DNA of 64,000 nucleotides from Candidatus Angelobacter sp. Gp1-AA117 (GCA_003223515.1 QHVI01000039.1:39914-103913), one strand, 5' to 3'. Shown: positions 55,053 through 63,441, numbered from the stretch's first letter. Numbers and translations: made by a program. Notes: generated by a model not told the origin, from the letters alone.

Positions 55053-56662
55053 AGCAGCACTCAGCAGTCAGCAATCAGCATTCAGCCCCTGGGCAGCCTC
55101 GTTCGTCCTTAAGTGCCTCGGGGGCAGACACATTCTCTGATTTACCGCAGAGGGCGCAAAGGACGCAGAGGAAGATAAGGAACAAAATCCTTCGCTCAGT
55201 TTTGCTTGCGGTCTTATTGCTCTGTACTGCGGGCGTCGCTTCCGCCCACGTGGGCAGCCCTGATGTTTATTACGACGGCTACGCCGGCCCCTATCACCTG
55301 CTGGTGACCATCCGTCCGCCTACGGTGGTACCGGGGGTGGCGGAGATTCAGATTCGCAGCGTCTCCAACGATGTTACCCGGATTCAGATTCTTCCCCTGC
55401 GCATGGTGGGCGTGGCTGCCAGGCTTGCGCCCCGGCCGGACACGGCGGAGCGCTCCAGCAGCGATCCGCAACTGTTTACCGGGGGCCTGTGGCTGCTGGT
55501 GCGCGGCGCATGGAAGGTGCAGGTCCACGTGGACGGCCGGCACGGCAAGGCAGAACTGGCGGTGCCGGTCACGGCGGTCTCCACCACTTCGGCGCGCATG
55601 CGAAGAGCCCTGGGTGGACTGCTTGCCGTTCTCGGCATATTCCTGGTCGCGGGCCTGGTTGCCATCATCGGCGCAGCCAACCGCGAGGCTGATCTTGCGC
55701 CCGGCGAGCATCCCGGCGATTCGAAGAAACACCGTGGCCGCATTGGCATGGTCGTGATGGCGGTCATCATCGTGGTGGCGCTGGTCTCCGGCAATGGCTG
55801 GTGGAGCGCCGAGGCCGCCGACAATGCGCGCCTCCTCTACCGTCCTCCGCACGTGCAGGCATCCTTGCAAAACGGCAATTTATTGAGCCTGCAGTTGGAG
55901 GGGCCCACGGCCGAAACCCGGGCGCCCCTGCGCCTTGATTTGCCTGAGCGTCCGCGCGTGGACGACCTTATTCCCGATCATGGCCACCTCATGCATCTCT
56001 TCCTGGTGCGCATGCCGGATATGAAGAGCTTCTGGCACCTGCATCCGCAGCAGGTGGATGCAGGAGAGTTTTCACAAGGCCTTCCCGATCTTCCCGCCGG
56101 AGATTACTGGATTTATGCCGACATCGTGCACCAGAGCGGCTTTTCTGAGACGCAGATCGGTGAGATCGATCTGCCTGCTGTGAGTTCCTCTCAACCGACT
56201 GCAGATGACGCCGGAGTAGCGAACGCCAACGCTGATCCAAAAGTCTCACAACTCGGCGATGGCTATCGCATGGTGTGGGAACAAGATGCTGCACCGCTTA
56301 AAGCCCTCAAAGCCAAAGAGGCGATGCATTTCCGCTTCCGCATCGAAGATCGCAATGGAAAGCCGGCCACCGATATGGAGAACTACATGGGCATGGCTGG
56401 GCATACAGTCTTTCTGAGCAATGACGGCAAGGTGTTTGCGCACGTGCATCCCGCAGGATCAGTTTCCATGGCCGCCGCCGCGCTGGCCCAGGGAGAAAAT
56501 CCCGCAACAACAGACGCCATGGCCGGAATGCACCACGCGCCGCTCTCCCCTGAAGTATCTTTCCCCTACGGTTTCCCCCAACCCGGCGATTACCACATCT
56601 TCGTGCAGATCAAACGTGGCGGTAAGGTGGAGACGGGTGTCTTCGCGGCGCGCGTTTTGTAA
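55049..56662 (+). CDS. FixH/YtkA-like exported or membrane-anchored protein
   Basis: A 537-residue protein with a hydrophobic signal region ('VLLAVLLLCTAGVASA' near residue 52-67), one or two further transmembrane helices (about 180-205 and 230-248), and two periplasmic YtkA/FixH-like beta domains: 'HGHLMHLFLVRMPDMKSFWH' and 'GHTVFLSNDGKVFAHVHPAG'. Repeated His, Met and acidic residues suggest metal handling. The first ~47 residues are encoded by dispersed repeat DNA (CAGCAGTCAGCAATCAGC and CCGCAGAGGGCGCAAAGG types), so the true start may lie downstream or the repeat has been captured as N-region. Overlaps the preceding gene by ATGA. Confidence 0.72.
   Translation: MKQHSAVSNQHSAPGQPRSSLSASGADTFSDLPQRAQRTQRKIRNKILRSVLLAVLLLCTAGVASAHVGSPDVYYDGYAGPYHLLVTIRPPTVVPGVAEIQIRSVSNDVTRIQILPLRMVGVAARLAPRPDTAERSSSDPQLFTGGLWLLVRGAWKVQVHVDGRHGKAELAVPVTAVSTTSARMRRALGGLLAVLGIFLVAGLVAIIGAANREADLAPGEHPGDSKKHRGRIGMVVMAVIIVVALVSGNGWWSAEAADNARLLYRPPHVQASLQNGNLLSLQLEGPTAETRAPLRLDLPERPRVDDLIPDHGHLMHLFLVRMPDMKSFWHLHPQQVDAGEFSQGLPDLPAGDYWIYADIVHQSGFSETQIGEIDLPAVSSSQPTADDAGVANANADPKVSQLGDGYRMVWEQDAAPLKALKAKEAMHFRFRIEDRNGKPATDMENYMGMAGHTVFLSNDGKVFAHVHPAGSVSMAAAALAQGENPATTDAMAGMHHAPLSPEVSFPYGFPQPGDYHIFVQIKRGGKVETGVFAARVL
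55143..55172. repeat. Family D repeat inside the predicted N-terminus of the FixH-like gene
   Basis: CCGCAGAGGGCGCAAAGGAC followed by GCAGAGG; same type as at 27377 and 29580. Confidence 0.6.
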
Positions 56663-56754
56663 AATCCCGAGCGTAGCAAGCGAATCCTGAATCACAGCGC
56701 GAGCACCCCGCAACCTGGGCGAAAATTCTGCGCCTTCATATCCTTAGTATGGTT

Positions 56755-57852
56755 CTATCGGCCCATGTACGCGAGCAGATGGTGCTTCAGACTTTCGATA
56801 GCAGGCAACAACTTCACCACGCGCAAGGTGATTCCAAGCTGGCTGGCCAACGGTTCCAGAAGAGTTTTTGCTTCACTACTTTTGACTCTAAGCTCGGCAG
56901 GCAGAAACTTGACGGTTTCAATGGCATTCAAGACTGCGCTCGCAAGGACATCACCGGGAGACCTGCTGGAATCGCCGATCTCTGGAGGAAAAGCAAAACC
57001 GGAGGTGGCAGCGCTTACCAGGGCGATATGAGCAAATGCCGGACGGGCGTTCTTCTCGGCCATGATGATGCTGCTATGGAAATGGTCGGCTTCAAACGCG
57101 CCCTTCAATACGTAATCTTTTTCTCGTAACCGTTTTACTCTCGCTTCGTCGAGAACTCCGGGAACGGGGACGGGCGCCGGAGGGACTGGGACGTTCACTT
57201 TTTTGATCTCGTAGCCTCTCTTCTCAGCATTGCTAGGAACCATGAAAGGGTAAAAGTCTGGCTCAGACCAATAAGAAGTATCTGGATGTTTCAGGTACTC
57301 CAGGAACATTGCGGTCGTGGCTTCCACGCATGCCATGAGCGTGATAGCTTCCGGTCCGGTTACGTACCAGGGCTGGCAGCCGGGACGGAAGGCGCGGAAC
57401 ACCGGAACCCGGGCGCCTCTCTTTACCGGATTACCAAGAGCCTGAAGTAATTCTTTGTCCGGCTTGGTGAGTTCAGAGGGCATGACAAACTCCACACCTG
57501 CACCGGTCATCGCAGAGAAGAAATCCTGGGGTACGAGAGGTTCTCCTGCCTGCATTCTCCTGTGCATCCTGTAACTTTCGCTGCCGATGTAGGCCTGAAG
57601 GGCGAATACCTCTCCCAAAGCTCCCAGAATCAGGCAGTGGCAGGTCTCTTTTGAAACTGGATCTTCAAGCAGCACGAGTTGCCGGTCAAAGAAATGTTCC
57701 CATGGCGCGAAGCCAAACAACTTCACGCTAGCTTCGTAGAGCCGCTTCATCGTCTCCAGCGCAGGAGGCTCTTCCCCTGCAAGTTGCTTCTCGAAAAAAT
57801 GAGCGGGTGGATGGGAAGACTCGACAACGGCAGGTTTCTTCGATTTAGGCAC
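56755..57852 (-). CDS. Protein of unknown function
   Basis: A 365-residue soluble protein without signal peptide. It has a helical N-terminal half ('MKRLYEASVKLFGFAPWEHF'), a Pro-rich linker in the middle ('VPVPPAPVPVPG'), and a C-terminal alpha/beta region ('FAHIALVSAATSGFAFPPEI'). The pattern resembles uncharacterised bacterial DUF proteins and I do not assign a function. The GTG at 57852 is preferred because GGGAGGA stands seven bases upstream; an ATG eight codons earlier lacks one. Confidence 0.65.
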   Translation of the reverse strand: MPKSKKPAVVESSHPPAHFFEKQLAGEEPPALETMKRLYEASVKLFGFAPWEHFFDRQLVLLEDPVSKETCHCLILGALGEVFALQAYIGSESYRMHRRMQAGEPLVPQDFFSAMTGAGVEFVMPSELTKPDKELLQALGNPVKRGARVPVFRAFRPGCQPWYVTGPEAITLMACVEATTAMFLEYLKHPDTSYWSEPDFYPFMVPSNAEKRGYEIKKVNVPVPPAPVPVPGVLDEARVKRLREKDYVLKGAFEADHFHSSIIMAEKNARPAFAHIALVSAATSGFAFPPEIGDSSRSPGDVLASAVLNAIETVKFLPAELRVKSSEAKTLLEPLASQLGITLRVVKLLPAIESLKHHLLAYMGR

Positions 57853-58900
57853 GAACAGTCCTCCCGAGATATTCATTCAGTTATACAGGAGTAATGTGTG
57901 GATATCCCGACTCTGAGAGGCTCAAGCTGACAGCGAGGCCGTGATTTTTGCATGTGAAACATTGCTGCTTCTTTACACGATACCCTTCCTTCTGTCGTCT
58001 GTTCCGGCAGGTTACGTCAGTTACGGGCTGTGGCGTTCCGCGCTGTGCCTGCCCCACTCCAGCTACCGCAAAGACGGCGGTTGCCGGGGGCAGTTCAAAC
58101 CGCTGTATTAACGCCTTAGTAAACTGTCAAATAGCTGAGACGAACCGGAACACGGAACAAAACGCGTCAACTGCCTGGGCTGCAATACGATACGTTGTTC
58201 CGGTTGCGAATTTCTGTTCCGGAACAGAAGCGGAACAGCGCCCGCTTCGACTGCCAAAATTGCCAAAATTTGTAATTGCCATAATTGACGGGAGCAAAGG
58301 TCCTCCCGTCACCGGGCACACAATTCCTGTGAGACCCGATGACGGTTGGCACACACACGCCTGTCCTTGTGGAAGCGGCCCTCATCATTTATTCAGTTAT
58401 CAAAGAACAGATACAGCACGTCACCTGGGTGACGCTATAGAAATACTACTACAAGCAATGAAAGTCAAGGTCCGGGGCGGGAAAATTGGGGGCCCAATTT
58501 TCAGCAGTCAATTGCCTGAAGGTAAGGCCACCGCCACAACGAGGGCAGAGGATAAACCCGTTTTTCTTTTCCTTTGCGCCTGCTTTCTCGCTGGAACCTT
58601 GCCGCAACCCGGCGGAGTCACGGCAGGGCTGGATTTCCAGCGAAACTGCTAGGGTGTCTGTTTCGGTTCTGCTTTAACGGTAACGCGCATGCCAAAATGG
58701 TCCTTATCTTCCGTCTCACATGCATTCAGGTGGCAAGCACATGGATGTTGATGGTTGCGCTGATTTCCGCGAGATTCATGTTGTTCTTATGGACGTACCT
58801 GTCAGACACGATACCGTTCTCTTGAAACAATATGTTGCAAAATTAAAAATGTTGGCGTCTTCAATGACCGATGGTATATATGTGTGCGAAAGAGGAATAT
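57853..58900. other. Gene-poor 1-kb region with clustered TGTTCCG motifs and a palindrome
   Basis: No convincing gene. Seven TGTTCCG/CGGAACA half-sites occur between 58000 and 58237, including the perfect palindrome TGTTCCGGAACA at 58215-58226. AAAATTGGG and CCCAATTTT (58482-58490, 58493-58501) form a 9-bp hairpin. A 234-codon plus-strand frame spans the region but is Cys/Pro-rich, without ribosome-binding site or family likeness. Confidence 0.5.
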
Positions 58901-59815
58901 ATGAAGAAAGTCATCGCTCTTGTCTCACTCTCTCTAGCGATCCAAATAGCTGCGGTCGCTGGAGATCACTCGTCGGAATATCAGATGGGCACATTTATCT
59001 CTGCCACTGCGGTTGACGATGGCACCATTACAAGCACTCTTCACGGAGACGGCACTACAGTTGCTGGCGGCGTCTATGCGAACAGGATCGGTGTTTATAA
59101 GATCAAGGTTGCTGGTGGCACATGGCATGTGACGACATTGAGACAGAACCAAGATTCGATGCTGAGAGGTATGGGAATGACGCCCATGCATCTCAAGGGA
59201 GAAAAGGCTAATCCGCTTGATGGATTAAAGAACGGTGACAAGGTACTGTTTCGCATTCATGAACGACAGTATCTCAATGGAAAGTTCACGCAGATGGCAA
59301 TTCCTTTTGCAGACAACCCGAAAAAAGAGGTTGAGTTCTCTGCACGATTTGTGCCTGATGTCGTCCCACCGCCACCGGCAACACGAAGCAATGTCCAGGC
59401 CATGTGTGAGTCAGATAGGTTGTCTGCGGATTTGAAAGCCCAATACTGCACACCCGCCGCTCAGGCATCTGTCAATACTGACGATCAAATCAAGAACAAC
59501 TCCGAAGCAGCAAAGTCATCTCCAGCCGCCACTGCCGCAATGGCAGTCGATGGAAAGCAATTTACCCCTCAAGAGTCGGCTGAATTGGTGAAGGAAGGTA
59601 AGGCGTCACCTTGCGCTGTAATAACAACCCCCGCTGGCGCGGAAGTGTTTATTGATGGAAATAAAGGTGGTGTAACGCCGCTTATTTTTGTTCTCTCCAA
59701 GCGCGAAACTGCTCGGGTCATAACAATAAAAATGTCTGGATACAAGATAGTCGAAAAGCAGGTTGTTCCTGATGGCACAACTATACCGATCTCAGTGCAG
59801 TTGGAGAAAGAATAG
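58901..59815 (+). CDS. Exported PEGA-domain protein
   Basis: A 304-residue protein with a signal peptide ('KKVIALVSLSLAIQIAAVAG'), a central beta-rich part of unknown type, a Gln/Asn/Ala-rich linker (about 165-225), and a C-terminal PEGA domain: 'CAVITTPAGAEVFIDGNKGG' then 'KMSGYKIVEKQVV'. PEGA domains are surface or periplasmic beta modules linked to cell-envelope or S-layer proteins. ATG at 58901 is preferred since GAGGAA precedes it; an ATG ten codons upstream is possible. Confidence 0.78.
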   Translation: MKKVIALVSLSLAIQIAAVAGDHSSEYQMGTFISATAVDDGTITSTLHGDGTTVAGGVYANRIGVYKIKVAGGTWHVTTLRQNQDSMLRGMGMTPMHLKGEKANPLDGLKNGDKVLFRIHERQYLNGKFTQMAIPFADNPKKEVEFSARFVPDVVPPPPATRSNVQAMCESDRLSADLKAQYCTPAAQASVNTDDQIKNNSEAAKSSPAATAAMAVDGKQFTPQESAELVKEGKASPCAVITTPAGAEVFIDGNKGGVTPLIFVLSKRETARVITIKMSGYKIVEKQVVPDGTTIPISVQLEKE

Positions 59816-59902
59816 CGGGCTGCACAGACACAAGTGGAAATATGCCTTGAAAGCGTTCGTCTGCCTTGCAAACATTCAATACTCGTCAGTATTCCGGGAA
59901 TC

Positions 59903-60052
59903 TCAAAGGCGCTTCAATTCAGCTTGCTCAAATTGCACAACAGACTTTAGCAACGCTCTCCAGTGACCGCGATCAGTAATTCTGTAGCCTCGAATCTGGC
60001 GAGTCCTGAGCAACTTGAGCACCTTGTCTCGTGAAACATTCCAACGCTGCAT
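59903..60052 (-). CDS. Short excisionase-like HTH protein (49 residues)
   Basis: The minus strand encodes 'MQRWNVSRDKVLKLLRTRQI' and 'RGYRITDRGHWRALL', which fits the winged helix of excisionase/MerR-like (HTH_17) proteins, where 'ELxxRWxVSRxTVxxLL' and 'GHWR' are usual. AAGGAG precedes the ATG at a short 3-nt spacing, and the in-frame codons just upstream (IKEL) extend the likeness until a stop, so the gene may be slightly truncated at its 5' end. It lies beside the leftmost tRNA fragment, fitting a remnant of the island's excision control. Confidence 0.5.
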   Translation of the reverse strand: MQRWNVSRDKVLKLLRTRQIRGYRITDRGHWRALLKSVVQFEQAELKRL

Positions 60053-60164
60053 TAACTCCTTAATTTGCTAACAACACAACAGGAAATTGAATTTGCGCCT
60101 CCCAAAGAAATTCCATAAGTCGCAACCGCTGATTCCCGTGAGGTTCTGCTAACTGCCTGATTTA

Positions 60165-60210
60165 TTAGTGGCCCCAGTAGGATTCGAACCCCCAACCAAC
60201 AGATTGCCCG
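60165..60210 (-). repeat. tRNA-Met-like 3' fragment (att-like site 1)
   Basis: GAACCCCCAACCAACAGATT (60186-60205) is identical to 63563-63582 in the tRNA-Met gene. The remaining flank GTGGCCCCAGTAGG is a degenerate acceptor/T-arm. Only the 3' half of a tRNA is present. Confidence 0.7.
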
Positions 60211-60369
60211 CTAATTCTCAGATCCCTTATAAATCAAAGGCTTTTCACTTTCCGCTGTCGGCAGAAATGGGCGGATTTGTACGCAGTTGCTTCCGACATC
60301 GAAAGACACAAGCCCCGCCGCAATTACCATCTTGACTTTCCAATAGCAATCTGGAACACTGCTCCTGAA

Positions 60370-60621
60370 ATGTCTCATTTTTCCAACCGTCAAGCCGCCA
60401 AGAAATTAGGAATAGGCATTGCCACTTTGAGCCGCTACATTGCTGCAGGAAAAGTGCCGGCGCCTAAACCTATGAAGATTGGCAGGAATGATGTGCGGGG
60501 ATGGACTGAGGACGACATAGAACGAGTCCGGGTCTTGCTGCCCAAGATCGCCAATGGCCGCAAGACCCGCTATTCAAAACTGAAGAAGGAGAAACCAGCA
60601 CCCAAAAGGTCAAAACCATAA
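60370..60621 (+). CDS. Excisionase/MerR-like HTH protein
   Basis: An 83-residue DNA-binding protein: 'FSNRQAAKKLGIGIATLSRY' is a MerR-type helix-turn-helix and 'GWTEDDIERVRVLLPKI' the following helix that normally contacts DNA. The last 25 residues are a basic tail rich in Lys and Pro. The ATG at 60370 begins exactly at the domain; the longer frame reads through the tRNA fragment area and is rejected. Such proteins control excision or transcription in small mobile elements. Confidence 0.75.
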   Translation: MSHFSNRQAAKKLGIGIATLSRYIAAGKVPAPKPMKIGRNDVRGWTEDDIERVRVLLPKIANGRKTRYSKLKKEKPAPKRSKP

Positions 60622-60689
60622 CCAGCGGGTAACGCCCGTGTGACTAGCACGAGCGCAACCCTAACCAAAGCACCGCCGAAGGAGGCGCT

Positions 60690-60968
60690 ATGGCTGAGAA
60701 TAAGGGTACACACCCACCGAAGAAACGCACAAGCCGCAGAGAACTCTCAGAGTTTCCCGAAGTCACAGGCAAGATCGTGGACAAAGTGGAACTCTTTTCC
60801 GACCACGAGTATTACGCAATCACCATCCGGTTTCAGGACAAGACCTCGCTGCATTTCGCTCAGGAACCTGCCGTCTTCACATTCCCCAGGCTCTCAGACT
60901 GGGCAGACGGTAACGAGACAATCCTCCAGGAGTACAAATCAGTCCGCAGCAACATTCAAACAACGTGA
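60690..60968 (+). CDS. Small hypothetical protein of the island
   Basis: A 92-residue protein with a basic N-terminus (KKRTSRREL) and a compact beta-rich middle: 'GKIVDKVELFSDHEYYAITI' then 'FQDKTSLHFAQEPAVF'. No family recognised. The start is well supported by AAGGAGG six bases upstream, and a strong terminator follows 23 bp after the stop. It is co-oriented with the HTH gene 68 bp upstream. Confidence 0.65.
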   Translation: MAENKGTHPPKKRTSRRELSEFPEVTGKIVDKVELFSDHEYYAITIRFQDKTSLHFAQEPAVFTFPRLSDWADGNETILQEYKSVRSNIQTT

Positions 60969-60990
60969 CGGCCCATCGGCAGCACTTCCG

Positions 60991-61015
60991 ACCCGCCAGA
61001 GATGGCGGGTTTTTC
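60991..61015 (+). terminator. Rho-independent terminator
   Basis: ACCCGCC (60991-60997) pairs with GGCGGGT (61004-61010) over a 6-nt loop, followed by TTTTC. Confidence 0.85.
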
Positions 61016-61085
61016 GTTGTGCAGGTAATTGGCCGCACCGCTATCAGACGCGGTAACAATCCGATAAGCCTTGGAAACCTGAGGT

Positions 61086-61116
61086 TCTGGTGGGCCCGGA
61101 GGGGCTTGAAACCCGA
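61086..61116 (-). repeat. tRNA-Met 3'-end fragment (att-like site 2)
   Basis: TCTGGTGGGCCCGGAGGG (61086-61103) is identical to 63541-63558, the CCA end, acceptor 3' strand and start of the T arm of tRNA-Met. The similarity continues with one mismatch through CTTGAA. Orientation is the same as the intact tRNA, as expected of attL/attR. Confidence 0.85.
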
Positions 61117-61129
61117 GTAGAGCTAAAAG

Positions 61130-62443
61130 TCACTTAGATTTCGGCAATTTAAATGGGGATTTTCCGCAGAAGGAACGTAGATCGACATAACCTCTCGTCG
61201 TAAGAATGCGTTCTCTTATGGCGTTGAAATCTTTTATCTCACGTGACAAAACCCCACATAGAACGCAATAGAGCTCTGCGGTGTTTACAAGTGCAATTGA
61301 ATTATCGTGAGATGCCTGGAGCACATGAGAGGAAAATATACAATCACCAAGCCGTGTTTCGGGAGGCTGTTCACATAGTCCATTGGCAACCAAAATCCCT
61401 TTACTCCGAAATCCACTTTTCTCTTGATCACTCAGCACTTTGAGAATGAACGGAGACAGTTCGTCCAAAACAATTTGTCGCTTTGATCCCTTCACCTCAA
61501 GAAGCCCCCTTTGTGAGCCTTCATTGGTACGACCATCAATTTCATAGTTAGTGCCAGGAATATGTTCGCTGGGAGTCGTCTTGAATTCAATCAAATCAAA
61601 AGCTGCCCTGACTGCAGGTTCGAGATGATTTTTACCCTTCTCGTATAATAATTTTTGATGTTGCTTTAGAGTTCTAATCTGCTCTTCGATTCGTTCCGCT
61701 TCTGAGTCCAGTGCTGCAATCTTTTGTCGCACGTCTATAGCGGAGGCCATCAGTTCACTCTCACCTGGAATAAAAATCTCGTGTATCCATTCTGGAGGGA
61801 TAAGCCCCTCTTTTCCCTCCATATATTCTCTGCATGCATCAAAAAATTTTGCTTCATCCAGTGTAATCAGATTTGGGAGGAAGACAATCCGGCCTTTATT
61901 GAGGTCTGTCCAGCCGCCTACAAATGATTTTGCGCTATTACGGGCAGATATTCTCACGTCATCAAACGGTGAAGGGAGTCGCCCTTCGAGATAGGCGGTC
62001 CACTGAACTGAACTTGCACGTAAAACGTTCGTAAATGCATTTTCTGTACCAATATATTCGAGTTTGTTGCCCGTTCCATTTTTAACACAGTGAGAAAAAT
62101 CTTCATCAATAAAGTCATAATTAGAAACTGTGTAAATAGTGCCCCCACCCCAATAAGACCATCTGCCCGGGTCGTATTCACGGATTATGTGGGTATTGAG
62201 AATTACGATCAGCAATCCCCCTTGCTCCAAAAGTTTTATTAATTCGGGTCTTTTATCGCGCATTTCTGCTTGATATCCCGTTATTGGATATTCTGGACCG
62301 TCAACAGGGGGCAGAGTATATGGACGAATCACAACCACATCAAAATCAAAAAGAGCTCGCGAAGTAGAGAGTCTCGATTCCTGGGCAACTTCCACATTCT
62401 TAAACGGGAAATTGACGGAAATAACTTTAAGCTTTTTTGCCAT
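61130..62443 (-). CDS. Island protein with C-terminal PD-(D/E)XK-like nuclease domain
   Basis: A 437-residue protein. Residues 1-~210 form an alpha/beta domain ('KKLKVISVNFPF', 'FDFDVVVIRPY', 'LLEQGGLLIVILN') that looks Rossmann/amidotransferase-like but without a catalytic motif I can name. A coiled coil (about 236-272) links it to a C-terminal domain with Asp303 in YEIDGR and Glu316-Val-Lys318 in GLLEVKGS, the layout of PD-(D/E)XK nucleases. Its ATG overlaps the end of the upstream nuclease-like gene by 17 nt, so both are co-translated. The locus is AT-rich compared with the chromosome. A restriction or defence role is inferred. Confidence 0.7.
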   Translation of the reverse strand: MAKKLKVISVNFPFKNVEVAQESRLSTSRALFDFDVVVIRPYTLPPVDGPEYPITGYQAEMRDKRPELIKLLEQGGLLIVILNTHIIREYDPGRWSYWGGGTIYTVSNYDFIDEDFSHCVKNGTGNKLEYIGTENAFTNVLRASSVQWTAYLEGRLPSPFDDVRISARNSAKSFVGGWTDLNKGRIVFLPNLITLDEAKFFDACREYMEGKEGLIPPEWIHEIFIPGESELMASAIDVRQKIAALDSEAERIEEQIRTLKQHQKLLYEKGKNHLEPAVRAAFDLIEFKTTPSEHIPGTNYEIDGRTNEGSQRGLLEVKGSKRQIVLDELSPFILKVLSDQEKSGFRSKGILVANGLCEQPPETRLGDCIFSSHVLQASHDNSIALVNTAELYCVLCGVLSREIKDFNAIRERILTTRGYVDLRSFCGKSPFKLPKSK

Positions 62444-63287
62444 TTATCTTCTGTTTTTGCTTAAATTCCCGGGCATGATTCTTGAACCATTCAAGTAATG
62501 CAGGAATACGATTTTGGTCAATGCAGTCATGAATTTTCACTTGGTGCATGAGACCAAAGCGTGAGAAATATACTGCAAGGGATTTAATAGTCCCACGAGG
62601 GCAGCCGTCAATTTCTCCTATACAGGAGAGGACATAATAGCCAGCAAGCTGATTGAAAATCTCACGATCAAACTTTAGATGTTTATTGCACTTAAGATCA
62701 ATAAGCCGATCATCAATAATTAAATCTGCATCAGCTCCCCCCACGAGTTCTGAGGCCGAACCGAAAGTGGGGTTTAACAGACATCTTTCTTTACCGTGAA
62801 AATCGTCTGGCCGAACTAGTTCCATAATTGCTTCAAGATCATCCACAATGAGGGACGGTACATCTTTTTTAAAGAGGTTTTCATCAGCAATTCGAACTCG
62901 GTATGCCGTATCGAGATATGCCAGCCGAACGCAGGACTCGATTAGCTCCCGATCAGGTTTTGAAAGGGTACCTGAAGAGATGTAAGCGGCATGCAGTTCC
63001 TTTGCGTTTGCTAATGTCGCTTTCGCTTGCTCAAATCGTGAATGAGTTTGTAAGAGGAGAAGGCCCTTCTCTGCCACCCACCTGGGCCGTGCTTTCGCGC
63101 AAGAGTTCAGCTTCTGAAGATAAAATCTCAACAAATAATCGAATGCTGTGCCAATTAGACTGTGGTTGTTGGTTAGAGGTGGTGCTTTTATCGAGACTTT
63201 AGCTTGGAAGTCCGGCTTTGCGAACTCTTGCTTCAACTTGGCACGGAGGTCTGGGCTTTCATCAATAAAACTTGTTAGATTCATCAT
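62427..63287 (-). CDS. Island protein with PD-(D/E)XK-like nuclease core
   Basis: A 286-residue protein, helical over residues 1-160, then a likely nuclease core: Asp186/Asp188 (GGADADLII), Asp197-Leu-Lys199 (LIDLKC) and a downstream Gln213 in FNQLAGYYVL, as in RecB/Cas4-like PD-(D/E)XK enzymes. ATG at 63287 (or 63284) is chosen; the longer frame would run into the tRNA-Leu-like gene. It is the first protein gene after two tRNA genes on the same strand and overlaps the next gene. Function unknown; no methyltransferase or helicase is nearby. Confidence 0.7.
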   Translation of the reverse strand: MMNLTSFIDESPDLRAKLKQEFAKPDFQAKVSIKAPPLTNNHSLIGTAFDYLLRFYLQKLNSCAKARPRWVAEKGLLLLQTHSRFEQAKATLANAKELHAAYISSGTLSKPDRELIESCVRLAYLDTAYRVRIADENLFKKDVPSLIVDDLEAIMELVRPDDFHGKERCLLNPTFGSASELVGGADADLIIDDRLIDLKCNKHLKFDREIFNQLAGYYVLSCIGEIDGCPRGTIKSLAVYFSRFGLMHQVKIHDCIDQNRIPALLEWFKNHAREFKQKQKINGKKA

Positions 63288-63320
63288 CCTTGAGCCGCTA
63301 GGTGCCCAGAAGTTGCAAAA

Positions 63321-63441
63321 TGGTACGGACGGCGGGAATCGAACCCGCATGCCAGTCGCCCAGCCCCAGCTTGTAATAGGTCGAATCTGAAAATTTGGCC
63401 TATTGGCAAGCTGGTATGTCTGCCAATTCCATCACGTCCGC
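63321..63441 (-). tRNA. tRNA-Leu-like gene with a 39-nt anticodon loop
   Basis: Acceptor GCGGACG pairs with CGTCCGT, the D stem is ATG/CAT, there is a class II variable arm (GCTGG-GCGA-CTGGC), a T arm GCGGG-TTCGATT-CCCGC and encoded ACCA. The anticodon stem CCAGC/GCTGG is intact, but the loop between (63371-63409) has 39 nt and contains an inner AATAGG/CCTATT helix. No standard Leu anticodon can be placed at the usual position. It is either an intron-bearing, disrupted or repurposed tRNA. Confidence 0.7.

Noticed and set aside
57948..58652. 234-codon plus-strand ORF with a CPCGSG stretch resembling a SEC-C motif
   Set aside because: The rest is Cys/Pro-rich, has no ribosome-binding site and no domain; the motif lacks the following basic CC and is probably chance.
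60640..61056. 138-codon plus-strand ORF overlapping the 92-residue gene
   Set aside because: Different frame, no ribosome-binding site, runs through the terminator hairpin.
63321..63441. tRNA-Sec (selC) for the class II tRNA near the end
   Set aside because: Acceptor and T arm have normal 7+5 bp lengths and the body matches tRNA-Leu; a TCA triplet inside the large loop is not in anticodon position.
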